The position numbers and the translations under genes were made by a program. Below the pieces are notes generated by a model that had not been told where the DNA came from, made no database searches, and saw only the letters and a list, made by a program, of their open reading frames with translations. 64,000 nucleotides of DNA from Doryteuthis pealeii (lineage: Eukaryota; Mollusca; Cephalopoda; Myopsida; Loliginidae). Below are positions 22,362 through 34,955 of the stretch, piece after piece. The first letter of the stretch is position 1. Each line of letters starts with the position of its first letter. The stretch spans positions 55,385,287 to 55,449,286 of the forward strand of contig CM042157.1 of assembly GCA_023376005.1 (NCBI GenBank), read 5' to 3'.

Positions 22362-23365
22362 TAGATAAAAAAATAAATTTACTTTTGAAACATTAAAAAA
22401 AACTATTTCTAACATACATCCACACTATATAACATGGAAACATGGCTTTCTTTTATTTTTGCCAAATCAATGAAGTAGCATTCCCAGCAGTTTACCTGAA
22501 ATCCGGAGACATTGACAAATTTGCACATTAATCAGTTCAACTCGCAATTTCTCATGTATTTCTGGTCAATCTTAAAATGTTTATATGATTGGAAAGAAAT
22601 AAAAGAATCTTTCTAAATATGTAATTTGTGTGTTTATTTAATTATTTTTACAGCAAGTTAAACTATTTTGCTTCAAACCGAAAATTAATTTTTGTATTTG
22701 AGACCATTTTTACATGTTACTTTGTTTTGCAAAATCAATGAAGCCAATCTTTATCAATATTCTTTGTTGAATTTTTTCTTCTCCAACCCATGGAAGCAAA
22801 AATACAAGAGAGCAAGGCTGACAGAGATTCCTTCAGAAAGTATAAGCAAAATAGAGCACTATATCATTAATAGAAGATAGTCTCAGAATTATTTTGATAT
22901 ATGTGTGAAATTTTGATAATGCTTTAACATCAGGCTTTTTGTGAAACTTTGGAAAAAAAACTTATGAGCAAGTATTAAAACATAAACAAAACTGTTCAGC
23001 AGACACCAGACTGGCTTTGTTTTTTTTTTTTAAACTTATAGAATACAACATAGCAGATATTTGAAAAGGTATTTAATAATAAATGGAAATGTTCAATAAT
23101 CTTGTGGGCTTTAAATTCTCATACCTTTTGAACCACTGGAGATATTTACATAATTCAAACAGTTCTGAACTCCATTTACACAGCTCTATCTAACTAATGT
23201 GATTAAATATCAATAACATCAAATAAAAAACAATCAACTGGGAATGCTAAATGAAGATGACATTAAATCTACCAAAAGAAAATTAACTAATTTAAGAAAT
23301 AGAAACAGAAGATTACAATTATGACAATGTCAATAATAATTTAATGGTTGACTCTAGTAACTTAC

Positions 23366-23510
23366 CTGCCTAAGTTTTTTAAATTTCAAATAGTCCTGTT
23401 CCTTCTTTAAGGTCAGAATATTCTGCTTCATTACCTGTACAAACCAAATTACTCCTCTTCGACTAATGGTGAAATAATTGCTTTTATCAATACTGGAATA
23501 TCTTGCAACT
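23366..23510 (-). CDS. Axonemal dynein heavy chain exon with two small deletions (copy B)
   Basis: This 145-nt version of the 148-nt exon at 1974-2121 has intact splice sites. It lacks one base after GTATTTGGTTT-like sequence and two bases about 40 nt later. The deletions compensate each other, so the exon stays open, but about 14 residues are replaced and the conserved EYSDLKEW motif is lost. The altered stretch reads VQVMKQNILTLKK. Confidence 0.7.
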
Positions 23511-23834
23511 CTACAAAATTAAGATAGACATAAAACTTGGACATACAATTTGGGAAAATGTAATTGATATTTAAAGAAATTCTAGTATCTTCAATTAATT
23601 TAATCAAATTTTTCAAAGTTACAATATGTCTTATATTAAAAAGAAACTCTGGTAATAAAGATATAACTGAATCGAAAAATAGTGTAGATAGTTTCTCATT
23701 GAATTTATGCTGACATTAAAAATAAAGGAAAAAAGGTTAAGAAATTATGTTGCTAAAAGCTACTTAAAATGATATTAAATAACAAAACAAAACACTATTA
23801 AAAATTCTATACCCCCTGGGGATACAATAAATAA

Positions 23835-24055
23835 TTATCTCCCTTAGAGAATTGACATGTCCATTAAGAGCTCTATAGGGTGTCACATGACAGTCCCAGA
23901 AACCCATTCTAACCTTTTTGATCAGTAGAGACATGGTCTCTGACCCTACCAGTGAACAGTAAAGCTACATAGCCATTTTACTTACACTTAACAAGTAAGC
24001 ATTTTGCTATTTTGTACCACTTCCACATACTGTTTGTTCATGGAAAAATATGTGT
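23835..24055 (+). repeat. Interspersed repeat, 'CACAGGACAGTCC' family (copy B)
   Basis: Partner of 2440-2660. It keeps GACATGGTCTCTGACCCTAC, which is deleted in copy A. Confidence 0.5.
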
Positions 24056-24459
24056 ATATGAAACAAAACAAAAATATGTGGGACAAGAAAAGACAAAAGA
24101 CAGAAGAAATCCAAACAAAGTTCAGTAAATACATGACAAAAAGGAACATTTCCTTGAGTCTTAAACTCAACACTTTTGTAGAGTTGTTTCTTTTGTGTCT
24201 CACCTCAATGACCGGCTCCTTCATACTGTTCCTAATATGTGCCCTTTTTTACAATGATTCTTTTAGAAGGCTAGACTTACTCAAATGGCTCTCCCCTTCC
24301 TCCAATATAGCAGTTCTCACCAATTTAAGAAAAGGATGAAAGAAAAAATTTATGTGTATCACATTTGTAACAATATTGTAACAGGGGCTCAATTTTCTTT
24401 TATCAGCTAAGATTTTTCCAACAATAAAGGAGAGCAATACCGGGCTGAACGCAAATCTT

Positions 24460-26640
24460 AGTACTGTTAGCGAAATGGAATAAAAGAGGACAAAGGTGGT
24501 ACAATACCCGTCTCAGTTGGGTACCAGTAAACATTCATATATGACACCATTCGGAGTCATCGATTTTTGTTACTATGTACCGATTTGGCGGATTATGCTT
24601 ATATCCCTCAAAATAGAGGTATACCTCTAGTCTATTCTTAAATGCAAATACACCTTTTGGGGCCTTCTCCTTTTCACTGTGAGAGTGATTCCTTTTGCAG
24701 GATTCATGCTGGTCAAGTATTTATCTTGCATCATCAACAGAGATTGTTGAGCTTGTAAACTGGTCTTTTCGAAACCCCATTTCTGGGACAACAGGCTGCC
24801 TTTGCGCAGGTGAGAATTTAGTCTGTTAACATTAGCTAGGATATGAGATCCTCTGTAGGGTTCTGGTGAAGGAGCTCTAACTCTAGCTCTTGTACTGCCG
24901 CTCAGCAATGGGATTTTTGTTTTTTAGTCTGCCGATCTCAACTGTGAGTCGGTGCTGCTCCATTCTTAATGCTGTATAATCCAGGTGCACTATCTGTCCT
25001 TATTACAGCGGGAGGTCTTTCTAATGAATGAAACTCTAACATGAGGTGTATTAAGCCATCATGTAGTGTTGACTGGCTTTTGTCGCAAATTATACTCACT
25101 GTTGTGAAGACCATTACGGTTTTACAAATTACAAAAAGGAATTGGCGATTTCGTTTTAGAACATCAGTGCAAAAGGATGTTCCAACTGCAGTGGGGGATT
25201 CAGATGTTGACTGAGCTAGGACAGTATGAGGAATCTTTTGCAGGGATGTGCATAAATGACATGACCTCGATGTGCTTGCCCATGTCTAGGGCATAAAAAT
25301 ACCACAAACATACCAGCTTTAGTTGATTTTCTGACAGGTGTTCTAATGCACTTAATGTGAAGAGCATGGAGCAGGCCAGGGAGTTGTGCTCTTGGTATAA
25401 TAATATACTCTCTAACCCTTTCAAAGGACCTTTTTATGCTTGACAACTAAAAGACCATCCTTTGCTATGGTGGCCTGTCACAGGTATTGTTTCACATCTT
25501 TTAGATTGTGTGATTTTTGTAAAAGCCAGGTGCTATGAGTAAGATGGGCATGCATGCAGCGCAAGTCAGGACATTCATCCTGTGCCCTTCTCTATATGGA
25601 ACGGGTGACAAAAGGGCAACTTGGCATGACCTGAAATTATGTCCTGAATAGTATGCATCATGGAGTTCTGTTTTACAAATGAACAAATCTTGCATTCAGG
25701 ATTCAGGCACTTGGGCATTTCGACACTGAAAATAAATTGGCATTGCACTCAAGTGCTGTATTGTGATTTGATAGCAACTGATGGTGGTAAGGAAGGTAGT
25801 AATACATAGGCTAACAGAGAATCTATCACAACACAGCTTTTTAAATGCCTGAACACATGGCTTACTGTTGGTCAGAATGCATGTGCAATGTCTAGATTGT
25901 ACTATGTAAGCACTAAAATGCTTTATGCTGGCGGCTATTCTACTTTGCAAGGGAGCCAGTCAGATCGTAGCTCCTTTAATTTAGTACTATAAAAAGTGGC
26001 AATCTTCAGTCTACTCCCTTCCCTTGTGATGTAAAGGGTTGCACCAAGTCTTGGCTTCTGTATCGTACCATCTGTGACAATCCAAAGCTGATCCTCAGCT
26101 CATGGCAGGCAGATTGCAAGCCGGCCTTTGCATCATCAAAAACTGTGTACATGTCATTGGACTACATTATTCTTTCCTTTGATGGTTTTCCTGTTGTGAT
26201 TTTCTCTAAAGTGGCAAGGAAACTAGCACATTGGAGAATAACCTTTGCTAGTACTTTATAAATGCTGATAAACTAGCAAAGACCTTGGACTGTACTAGGG
26301 GAGTCACATGTGGATAGATTTGATTTGTGGATAGACTCACAATTAAACTGTTCTCAGACCAAATCCAATCAAATATGGTTGTTGTTTTAGTGGCTATTAT
26401 CATCTTGGAGGCAGATACATATAAGTTTGACAATTCTAGAGCACTTTCTCCCAGTTGAAAGCAATTCCTGAGGTGTGTTACCCCCACAGTAGAGATCATC
26501 AGCCAACTTGACAACAGTCTCATCTTGGATTAGATCTCTGAAAATGCATGACATTAATACCTCAAGGCTGTTCCTGAGCCTAGCATACCCATTGCACATC
26601 TCATATATACCCCAACGCCCTAGAGAGGGGGGTCTGATAG
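24460..26640 (-). pseudogene. Retrotransposon pol relic (copy B)
   Basis: Same layout as 3060-5250: an RT segment with KLADDLYCGG near 26490, RNase H-like ILTNSKPCVQAF near 25850, then integrase-like zinc-binding and core pieces and a C-terminal tail near 24500-24900. Some indels differ from copy A (for example ADDLYCGGNTPQELL is in frame here), but no frame is long enough to be functional. Confidence 0.7.
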
Positions 26641-26689
26641 ACCATTTGCATTCGGCCTGATACCACATTCATTTATTATTGGTGTGGTG

Positions 26690-27110
26690 GCAGCGAGTTA
26701 GCATAACAGCTTACAGGGCAATCTAAGTGAAAAAAGGGCGATAATTAGAGCACCTAAACAATGGTATTTAACCAAGGTGGAAAAATCACATTTGAAAACT
26801 GGCGGCAGAACTTATACTATGTTCTGACACTAGATCCAAACTTTGCACCCTTTTTGGTACCACAAGCCAAGTGGCTCAAAAAATCAAAGTCCACCCCCAA
26901 TTGGGGGTTTAAAAGACAACTCTCTTGAAATCCCAGAAACACAGTGACAAACAGCTGTACAAAAAGTTATCCATTTGGAGCTGATGCTAGGGCAGATTGC
27001 TAACTTCTGTCAAGTCATATCCAAGAGTATTCCCATCAAGAACTGAACTTCGATAGATAGTATTTAGCAGGCAATCCATGCACAATTTTTTTTCAGTGAT
27101 TTTTTCAAGT
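26690..27110 (+). pseudogene. gag-like relic with primer-site-like leader (copy B)
   Basis: Partner of 5270-5690. TGGTGGCAGCGAG near 26686 is followed by FENWRQNLYYVLTLDPNFAPF. It diverges from the pol relic on the other strand. Confidence 0.5.
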
Positions 27111-27294
27111 GTTCATGCTTACAATTATTAACCTCTAAGTCTAACTATCAAAATAAAATTTAACAAATTCAAAAAAATTTATACCATCAAATTATAATAA
27201 TTTCTATTTACATTATTAAATTACTTTCAAAAAATATGTTCTGTAATGAATTCAACTGAAACAATAAATTTTACAAACATAAATATTTACTTTG

Positions 27295-27360
27295 GCTGGT
27301 TGGTTAGTATTTAATGGCATATCAACCTTTGTGGGTTATTTAATGCTAAATCTTGTCTTT
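27295..27360 (+). repeat. Short 'TGGTTGGTTAGT...GCATATCAACC' repeat (copy B)
   Basis: Partner of 5885-5955. Confidence 0.5.
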
Positions 27361-28029
27361 TTTATATATATTGTAAGTGAATAAGTTTGTAGGTAAATAT
27401 TTTTTGTTATTAAATGACTTGTTAGAGTGCAAGACAAAAAGTTAGTAGACAAATTTTGCTTTATGACAAATATACTTTGTAGGTATGTCTTGTTTTGTTG
27501 ATGCATCTTATATCTTTTATATGTATCTGCTATATTCACTTTGGGCAAAATCTTTCAAACAAGACAATAAATATTTCACCCACTTTCTTGAACATGAAAT
27601 CAAGTGCAGCTGAATGCTAAGTATGATGGTTAACTATAGTCTTTATTCAAATTCACTATGTTTCATCAGGAAGTATCATTTTCTATTGTGGAGTCTACAG
27701 CAAATTATTTTTTTGGTATAAGAGGTACAGTTTTTCAAATGCAAACATCTGCTTAAAAGTTTCTAAAGTTACTAAAATAAACAATATGTTAAACTTGATA
27801 GACAAAAATATTAATTCTGTCTGGAATATCAAATGCATGTGAATTCGATGAAGAGAAACACACATGCAAATTGGACAATACTCTAGAATTATTAGTCCAA
27901 TTACACATGAAAAGGATTAAAAAAACCTATCTGCTAAAATGTGATAAAAATAACAAAGAGAAAAATACTTATCATTCATGAAATGGCAAGTTTTAACAAC
28001 AGCTAGAAAGATGGAATTGCCCATTACAA

Positions 28030-28265
28030 AATATGCTATTATAGGGAGACAAACAATTGTCCATTGGGTGCCTCATAGGGTATCACAGGACAGTCCAGAA
28101 ACTCATTCTCAACTTCTTTTTGCCTATGTTATTTGAACAGGAGAGACATGTTTTGGACCCTGCCAGGGAATGGTAAAGTCACATGACTATTTTACTTTTC
28201 CTCGTCAAGTAAGTTTTCTCCATGTCTCTTTACACGCCTGCTCATTATGGAACAATATATGTATA
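28030..28265 (+). repeat. Interspersed repeat, 'CACAGGACAGTCC' family (copy B)
   Basis: Partner of 6635-6865, with a few single-base losses near 28200-28245. Confidence 0.5.
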
Positions 28266-28623
28266 TTTCTAACTGTTAGGACATGTTTGTATATTCTTTC
28301 TTAATACCATGGGTTGGTATATTTATGTATATAAAAGGTTAAATGTTTTTTGTATGCACAAATTAATTAATATTGTTTTACTTCCATTGTATTTAGTGTT
28401 AGTATATATCATCAATATACTAATGCTCATATTGGTCCTTGGTGAGTGGGGATTCAACTCAACTAAATATCTTTCTTAGCATCAAGCATGCTATATTTGC
28501 TCAAAAAACAATAATTCCTAATAAACTAAGGCTAAATAACTTCCTTATTTTCAGCTAAAATTATACATGCTTGAATATAAAGCATTTTGAGGTTTTTAAA
28601 ATTCAAGTTTATTTTTCACTTAC

Positions 28624-28747
28624 TTCAATTTATAGAAATGATGATATGGTGAGGTTTTTGAATACATTGGTGTTAAGTAGAGAAAGTCAAGATTATATGA
28701 TTTGTTTCTCCGGATTATATTGATGACTTGGCTGATGTCACTTAAAC
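28624..28747 (-). CDS. Axonemal dynein heavy chain exon (copy B)
   Basis: Same 124-nt exon as 7219-7342, with acceptor TTTTTTTGTAG and donor GAA|GTAAGTGA. It encodes LSDISQVINIIRRNKSYN and DFLYLTPMYSKTSPYHHFYKL. The phase fits the upstream exon at 31683-31788, whose final G plus the first GT here gives Gly, and the exon downstream. Confidence 0.82.
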
Positions 28748-29159
28748 CTACAAAAAAAAATGAAATGAAATTTAATTCCAGTTTAAGTGAACAATTCAAT
28801 GGAATAAATCAAATAATTAAAATCCTGTGATAAGACTGAATAGAAGACTTTATTCAACTTATTCTGTTGGTATGCAACTTAACACCTTGCTGATATCACT
28901 TTTTTTTATGTAAAACTTCATCAAAAAAGGAAAAAGAAATCTCTCTTATTTTTTTTAACTAAAAATAAATTCAAAGCTATATTATAACAATTCTATGAAA
29001 TGGTTTGACAGTTTTTCAAACAAAAAGTAAAGAAAAATATGAGAATTAAAAATTGAATCTTATTTGAACAGGGTGTACTATTATTAACACATGATGAGGA
29101 AAGAGACAGAAGGAAATATGAAAAGAAAACAGAAGAGAAAGGGGATGAAAGTAGAAAAA

Positions 29160-29653
29160 GAAATTAAAAAATGAAGCGCAAAAGAGAAAAAAAGAATAAC
29201 AATACAAAAAGCAAATCTAACTCAGAGTTTCATAGAGGCCTTGTTAATAAATTAGATTTATTCTATATATTAATGATTTTGAGTATAAATTAAATACTAA
29301 TTGATAAACTTACACCATTTCTGAGAGTATTGTAATGTAAGCAGAGACATAGTTACAGACAGACAGACATCGAATCTCCATTATAATAAGATATATATAA
29401 TATATATATATTATATATATATCTTATTATAATGGAGATTCGAAGTCTGTCTATCTGTAACTATGTCTCTGCTTACATTACAATACTCTCAGAAATGGTG
29501 TAAGTTTATCAATTAGTATTTAATTTATACTCAAAATCATTAATATATAGAATAAATCTAATTCATTAACAAGGTCTCTATGAAAATCTGAGTTAGATTT
29601 GCTTTTTGTATTGTTATTCTTTTTTTTCTCTTTTGCGCTTCATTTTTTAATTT
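29160..29653. repeat. Near-perfect palindrome (fold-back element), copy B
   Basis: Partner of 7758-8253. The TA core itself differs in length and arrangement, and the left arm has a few substitutions (for example GAGTTTCATAGAGGCC), so the arms here are a little less identical. Confidence 0.85.
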
Positions 29654-29735
29654 CTGTTTACATAAAGTTTGAGGCCTCTAGTGAATTTCATTTCCGCTTA
29701 GAAATGTAGCGATTAAATAGTCTCCTATATTTGAC

Positions 29736-29804
29736 AGCTGCCTGTGGCCGTACGGGTAAGAGGATTGGCAAATGAAAGTTCATTCAGGTCTCGAACCCGG
29801 CCAG
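29736..29804 (+). repeat. tRNA-like Pol III head of a short SINE (copy B)
   Basis: Same A-box-like TGGCCGTACGG and B-box-like GTCTCGAACCC as at 8335-8403. Confidence 0.6.
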
Positions 29805-29827
29805 ACGTAGCTGTTAAAACGGTATAA

Positions 29828-29869
29828 CCACACTGATGAGAGGTGATACCTCGAAACACGTGTCTGTGG
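29828..29869 (+). ncRNA. Hammerhead ribozyme, minimal type I form (copy B)
   Basis: Identical to 8427-8468: stem I CCACA/TGTGG, core CTGATGA (29833-29839), stem II GAGGT-GAT-ACCTC, core GAAA (29853-29856), stem III ACAC/GTGT and predicted cleavage after C29864. All invariant core positions are kept. A TA repeat follows. Confidence 0.8.
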
Positions 29870-30139
29870 ATTACTTTATATATATATATATATATTAATG
29901 CCTTAAAAAGACCTGAAAGATTCATTGTATGGAAATAAAAAAAAAAATATTGTTTTTTTGGGGGTTTTTTTACAATAGAAAAATAGGTAATGGGAAAATA
30001 AAAACAAGTTGCATGCTGACTAGTTTCAATCCTCGCTCAACAGAGCTAAATATCGAGGATAATAGAATAACCGGTAAATGGGACGAGTAAGAAAATAAAA
30101 AGAAGAAAAGAACAATTTCTTTTCTTTACCTCAAAAGGG

Positions 30140-30633
30140 GAAGGGAAAGAAGATCTAAAGATTGATAATATTCAAACCAAGTAAGCCCTCTCTTTGTTTA
30201 CAAAGAGCAGGCTTACTGGTTAGAATATACAATGTTTCCAAAATTTTGAGGTGGTAAAAAGAGTGTGACTTGCTCTCAACTGAGAACCAGTCAACACTAA
30301 ATGAGTTGGCACAATTGGGGTTATTTATGAGGTGCTCGCCTATAGAGGAATCATATATATCCTCAGTACATCGTTCGGACCGACGATTCCATTTCTAATC
30401 TTCGTGGGGACATGTTGCTTAATTCGGGCATCCAATCGCTGGTTTGTTCTTCCTATGTATTGCAAACCGCAAATACATTTGTATGCATAAATTAAAGAGT
30501 TATTATGGTGGGGGGGGGAGAACATCCTTGCCATTGGGTACCAACATTGGTTTTGTTTTAAAAACAACACGCAGATTAGAAGAAGGGTAACAATATTGTA
30601 CACACCGGGAAATTTGCCTAGAAAATCTCTCAC
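30140..30633 (-). pseudogene. Penelope-like element, GIY-YIG endonuclease end (copy B)
   Basis: A 97-codon open stretch (30633 to 30340) contains YAYKCICGLQYIGRT, then RLDARIKQHVP, the signature of the GIY-YIG nuclease that ends Penelope-like retroelement proteins and nicks the target DNA. Upstream the frame has LLLICVLFLKQNQCW..., and downstream, in another frame, a tail like SFYHLKILETLYI runs on to about 30180. The RT domain is absent, so this is a truncated insertion. The hammerhead unit is about 270 bp further along on the opposite strand. Confidence 0.8.
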
Positions 30634-30689
30634 TTATATCACCTAACCACGGACATTTTTCTACTGTAGCCGGCTTAATTCTATAAAAA

Positions 30690-30820
30690 AAGGCCTATTT
30701 TCTGTTTTTACAGCTAGTTTATCATTCAATACAGTTCATTGAAATCTTTCTTTTATACATAAAATATATTTTTCTTTCTCCCTCTCCACTCATCAAAGTT
30801 ATATCTATCTCCCAATAACA
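30690..30820. repeat. Interspersed repeat shared with 53580-53757 (copy B)
   Basis: Partner of 9290-9425. Confidence 0.45.
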
Positions 30821-31479
30821 TCAAAGCATTGTGTTAAATAAATGTTGCACACAATTTTCACAAAAGTAACTATTTCTATTTTATAATCATCCTTTTTTAT
30901 ATGACATCAAATATTCCTAATACTAATAATTTGTCCACAACTAAATGATTTCAAGTAACTAATGATAATCCTTTCTAAACAATTTCAGCTTCAAGTAACC
31001 ATTCCTCATACAAACTATTTGTGCAGTTCAAGTATTTCTATCTAATCTAATAAATATGAATATCACTGTGTCACATTTTTTCAACTTTACTCCGAGACTG
31101 AAGCCCAATATATCATACCATTTTTTGAATCAGGCCGACTCCATAAGCAAATTAAAAACATTCCAGGATAAATCCAGGCCTGCAATCCTGAAATTTTGGA
31201 TTCCCAAATTATAATTACTGCGATTGATTTGGGCTATTTTTATGTGATTTTTTTGTGACAAAATTTTTGTATGATAACAATTTCTATAATTTGGAAATAA
31301 ATTTAGGCATAATCAAAATTAATTGTGAAAGTCACCCATCAAATAGAAATAATTGTTTGTATGAAAAATAAGGACCTATGCATAACATAATTTTTGGACT
31401 GAAGTCCCAATCAAGAGCTCTCCACAGCAACTTGCTTAATTGCCAACAAATAGGGCGGCTTTTAAGCTAGTCCTAATAA

Positions 31480-31615
31480 TAGATCTATTTGACCCATAGA
31501 TGAGATTCCAACAACCACGACCACTTCAGATCAGAGTTGACCTGGGAGTGATGGTAATGAAGAGGCAATTCCACACTCCTTAGCGTTCCAGAACAGGAAT
31601 CTCTTCATCAGATAC
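31480..31615. repeat. Interspersed repeat shared with 41163-41285 (copy B)
   Basis: Partner of 10068-10210. Confidence 0.45.
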
Positions 31616-31682
31616 ACAAGATACAAAATAAATGACTAGAATCAACAGCTGATTATTAATTGGTAAATATTTCAATACTTAC

Positions 31683-31788
31683 CTATTAAAGAAAGTTCAC
31701 TTTTTTTGTCCTGGCCTTTCACTGACTTTTTTTGTTTGTATTTTTCTTCTTGTAAATGCATTTTTTTGGCTACAGGTTCCTTGAATTC
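31683..31788 (-). CDS. Axonemal dynein heavy chain exon, intact version (copy B)
   Basis: This 106-nt exon has acceptor TTTTATCAAG and donor ATAG|GTAAGTATT on the minus strand. It encodes EFKEPVAKKMHLQEEKYKQ, then a Lys-rich stretch ending KKSELSLI, plus one base. The final G joins GT of the next exon to make Gly. The acceptor is AAG rather than CAG, so the exact 5' edge is less sure than the donor; a second AAG nine bases on would keep the frame. Copy A (10280-10384) has lost one base in the A-run. Confidence 0.75.
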
Positions 31789-32149
31789 CTTGATAAAATG
31801 AAATGAAAAGATAAAAATTGATTTCTAGTACATTGACTATAAAAACAAAGAAAAAAAAGCATTTAAGATAAAAGGAGTATGGGGTTGCTTGGACGTAGCG
31901 AAGATATTTAGTCTAGCCCTCACTCACCAAGGAAGAATATTAGCATTAATATATCTAAATGATAACCTAAAACTGAATAAATAGAAGGAAAGACAAGATA
32001 AGCTGATTTATACATCCAGAAACATTTAATACATAATATACATAAAAGATGTACTGAAAAGAATACAGAACAGATGAAATATGCACATTGTTCTATGAAC
32101 AAGCAGTATGTGAAAGGGGTATAAAGATAGAAAAAGGCTTACTTGAGAT

Positions 32150-32345
32150 TGATGTAGAGTAAAATGTCCATATCCATATTGGCTTTACTGTTAAAAGGCC
32201 AGGCAAAAGACAATGTCTCTACTGTTCAATGAACAGAGACAAAAAGAGAATGAGAATGGATTTCTGAGATTACCACAGCATTCCATAAGGTGCCCAACAG
32301 ACACACCCACTCTCTGAGGTAGACAATTATTTATTGTCTCCTACA
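32150..32345 (-). repeat. Interspersed repeat, 'CACAGGACAGTCC' family, inverted (copy B)
   Basis: Partner of 10735-10950. Confidence 0.45.
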
Positions 32346-32984
32346 GCAGGAAATACAAATACGTTTCTATGGAATATATGTAAATGACAGAAACAGATAT
32401 TTTTCATTTCAAAGTGTTTACTTCTTCAACAGCAATTCTTTTATTAACAATGACTCCACAATAATAAGGAGTTTTTGCTATTAACAGGTCTTCCTTATCT
32501 ATAAAGATGCTCCAAAAATAAAGCCTCCAATTTCTTTTTTATTCATTTCATTGGTGATAAGAATGTAACCCTTTCCAGATCGACTAGTTAGATTTAGCTA
32601 GGCAAGCATATGTATTTGTTTACAATTTTATCACATCCAATTTCTGTACAAACAACCAAAAAAACAAATTTACAAGTAAAAATACCATTATCATAGAGCT
32701 GATAACATAATCTTACCAGAATACACAAGTGACACTTTAAAAGTAAAATCTCCTTATTTCAACAGAAACAGAGAGCACAATAGCACTGTTAGATAGAGCA
32801 AGTTTTCAGTTACAAAACAATTATTCATCCAGTCACCATGATTGGTCATGTATTTTTCAAGATCATTCTAAAAAGTAATGCCTCCTATTTAATATTATCC
32901 CACATCCCACATCAGAAGTGGATGTTGGTCATATGGCAGTAGTAGTTGAACACTCCAAACCAATAACTTGACTCTTGCCTTGTT

Positions 32985-33385
32985 ACAATTAGAAGCTGAG
33001 CAGCTGTCTGGCAAAAAGCCATCTGACATGAAAACAGATGTCCTATTGTATTCTACCATTAGAAAAATATTGTACCCACTGATATTCATTGACACTTGCT
33101 AAATGTTTATGAAAACCAAATAATGGATGTGAGCACAGTTAGGCAGTGGGTAATTCATTTCAGCAGTGGCAATAGTAATGTGAATCACAATTCCCGCTCA
33201 ATATAACTGTCAAAATGATGAGCACCTTTAATCAGCTCATCTATGCAAATCAGATAGTTACAAGGATAACATATTCCTAACAATGCCATTGTTACTGCTC
33301 TGAAAAAGTGCTACTTCCACCTGTTGCAGACTTTACAAGGACACTCTACAGATGCTGACAAAAATGCATAGTCAATGGTTGTATC
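32985..33385 (+). pseudogene. mariner-family transposase relic (copy B)
   Basis: Partner of 11590-11990, with the STVRQWVIHFSSG motif near 33130-33170. Confidence 0.6.
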
Positions 33386-33387
33386 TA

Positions 33388-33640
33388 CCTAACCCCTCTG
33401 CCACAAGCAAAATGTGACACAAGGTCAATTTTTAAGCAGAGCAAAGCTGGTTTGGATTCACAGTTTTCCTTCTCCTAGACTAGTTGCTTTACCAAGGTTA
33501 AAAAGCCCAGTCTGCCTTTCTATTTACCTATACTGGGGGGGGGGTCATTATTGCAAAGTGAAATGCTAACAGCATCATCCAGGATTTGGACTCTGGTCAC
33601 CAATTCCATTTTCTATTATAATAACCATCATGCTAAACAT
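33388..33640 (-). repeat. tRNA-derived cephalopod-type SINE (copy B)
   Basis: Partner of 11992-12242, with the same tRNA-like head and conserved body. Confidence 0.7.
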
Positions 33641-34199
33641 CAATGGTACTATGTGGAAAAATAGTCTGTTGTAACTGAAGACTTGCTCTATCTAATGGTA
33701 TTACTGTGCTTCCTGTATCTGCTGTAGTTTCTGTGACAATAAATAAGAGGTGGCACTTTCAGAGTGTCACATGTATAATTAAATGAGAAAATAAAGAATA
33801 GGCATATATGTATTTTATTCATAGTCTGATCTATCCATTCCTTCCAATGGATATTAGTAGGCTTGCTGTAGAACAATGGTTAGAGTGCTTATTTTGAAAG
33901 TCATTGGAAATAAGCTCACTTATCAGTAAAGTATTTGTAAATTCAACATAATACAGTTAGTGCAAATGAGTGAGTAATACCACATTGAATCACTCAAAAA
34001 TAATCAAAGATAGCTAATTATATTTAACAAAAAGTAAATAAAATAAACAAAATTTTCTTTAAAATGTGCCATTTGTCAAAAAAAAAATACTCATGAATCT
34101 TAATGATATAAGAACCTTAAAGAAATGTAAATAAAGATCATTAAAGATGTTTTTTTATGACTTTATGACTTTTTTATACTCAATGTAAGTTTTTACACT

Positions 34200-34915
34200 A
34201 TTTTTAACTGGTGGCCTTCTCCAAAGTTCAAGTGATAGCAAGTCTCTTCAGCTCTTTTCACAGTTCTTGTTGATCTCATAGGTCTGGATAGTCTCAATCC
34301 TTCCAAGGATTTCCTGCGGTCTCTTTTCTAGTTTTTTCAGGATTGTTCCAAGCACTCCAAATGATTGGTATCACTGTCACCTTCATGTTCTATAATTTGT
34401 TCAATTCTCTGGCAAGGTCCAGGAATTTATCTAACTTTTTAATTTACTTTCACAATATGATCACAATATGTCAATATAAGTTCTTTTCTTATAACAAATT
34501 TGGGTCTTCTGGTCTGGATAGGATGCTCCATTTTTATATTAATTTATTATTTCACTCAGTGAGCATTCATACAAATACTGATTCATTACACTAGAAATTA
34601 AATGTTAGCAAGTTTTGATATTCCAGCACTCTCCATAGTATTCTAGCTGTCATCTGAATGGTCTTGATTCTTCTTTGGATTTTCAAGTCTTTCAACCTTT
34701 TTTTACATGGTTCTTTAGCGCTGCACCAACAATGATAGGCACAATTGAAATGGCAAAATCCACAATAAATTTTCTTCTTTACAATAACTAGAAATAGTCT
34801 TCTGATATGGACTGGATAATTTATTGGAACCTAAAAAAGGCACAGAAAATTTTACAGATTCTTCTACTACCATAACAATAACAACAACAATAATAATATT
34901 TTTTAAAAGATTTAT
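34200..34915 (-). pseudogene. LINE 3' coding tail relic (copy B)
   Basis: Partner of 12800-13520, with the same two pieces (KRLKDLKIQRRIKTI and LKKLDKFLDLA) and many stops. Confidence 0.45.
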
Positions 34916-34955
34916 TTTGTAAAACAGGAATCTGAACAATATACTTTTTGCTTAC

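Larger units (their letters stand above)
32721..33780. mobile_element. DNA element with ~100-bp inverted ends, nested SINE (copy B)
   Basis: Partner of 11323-12383. It has the same imperfect inverted ends, with the mariner relic and SINE inside. Confidence 0.6.
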
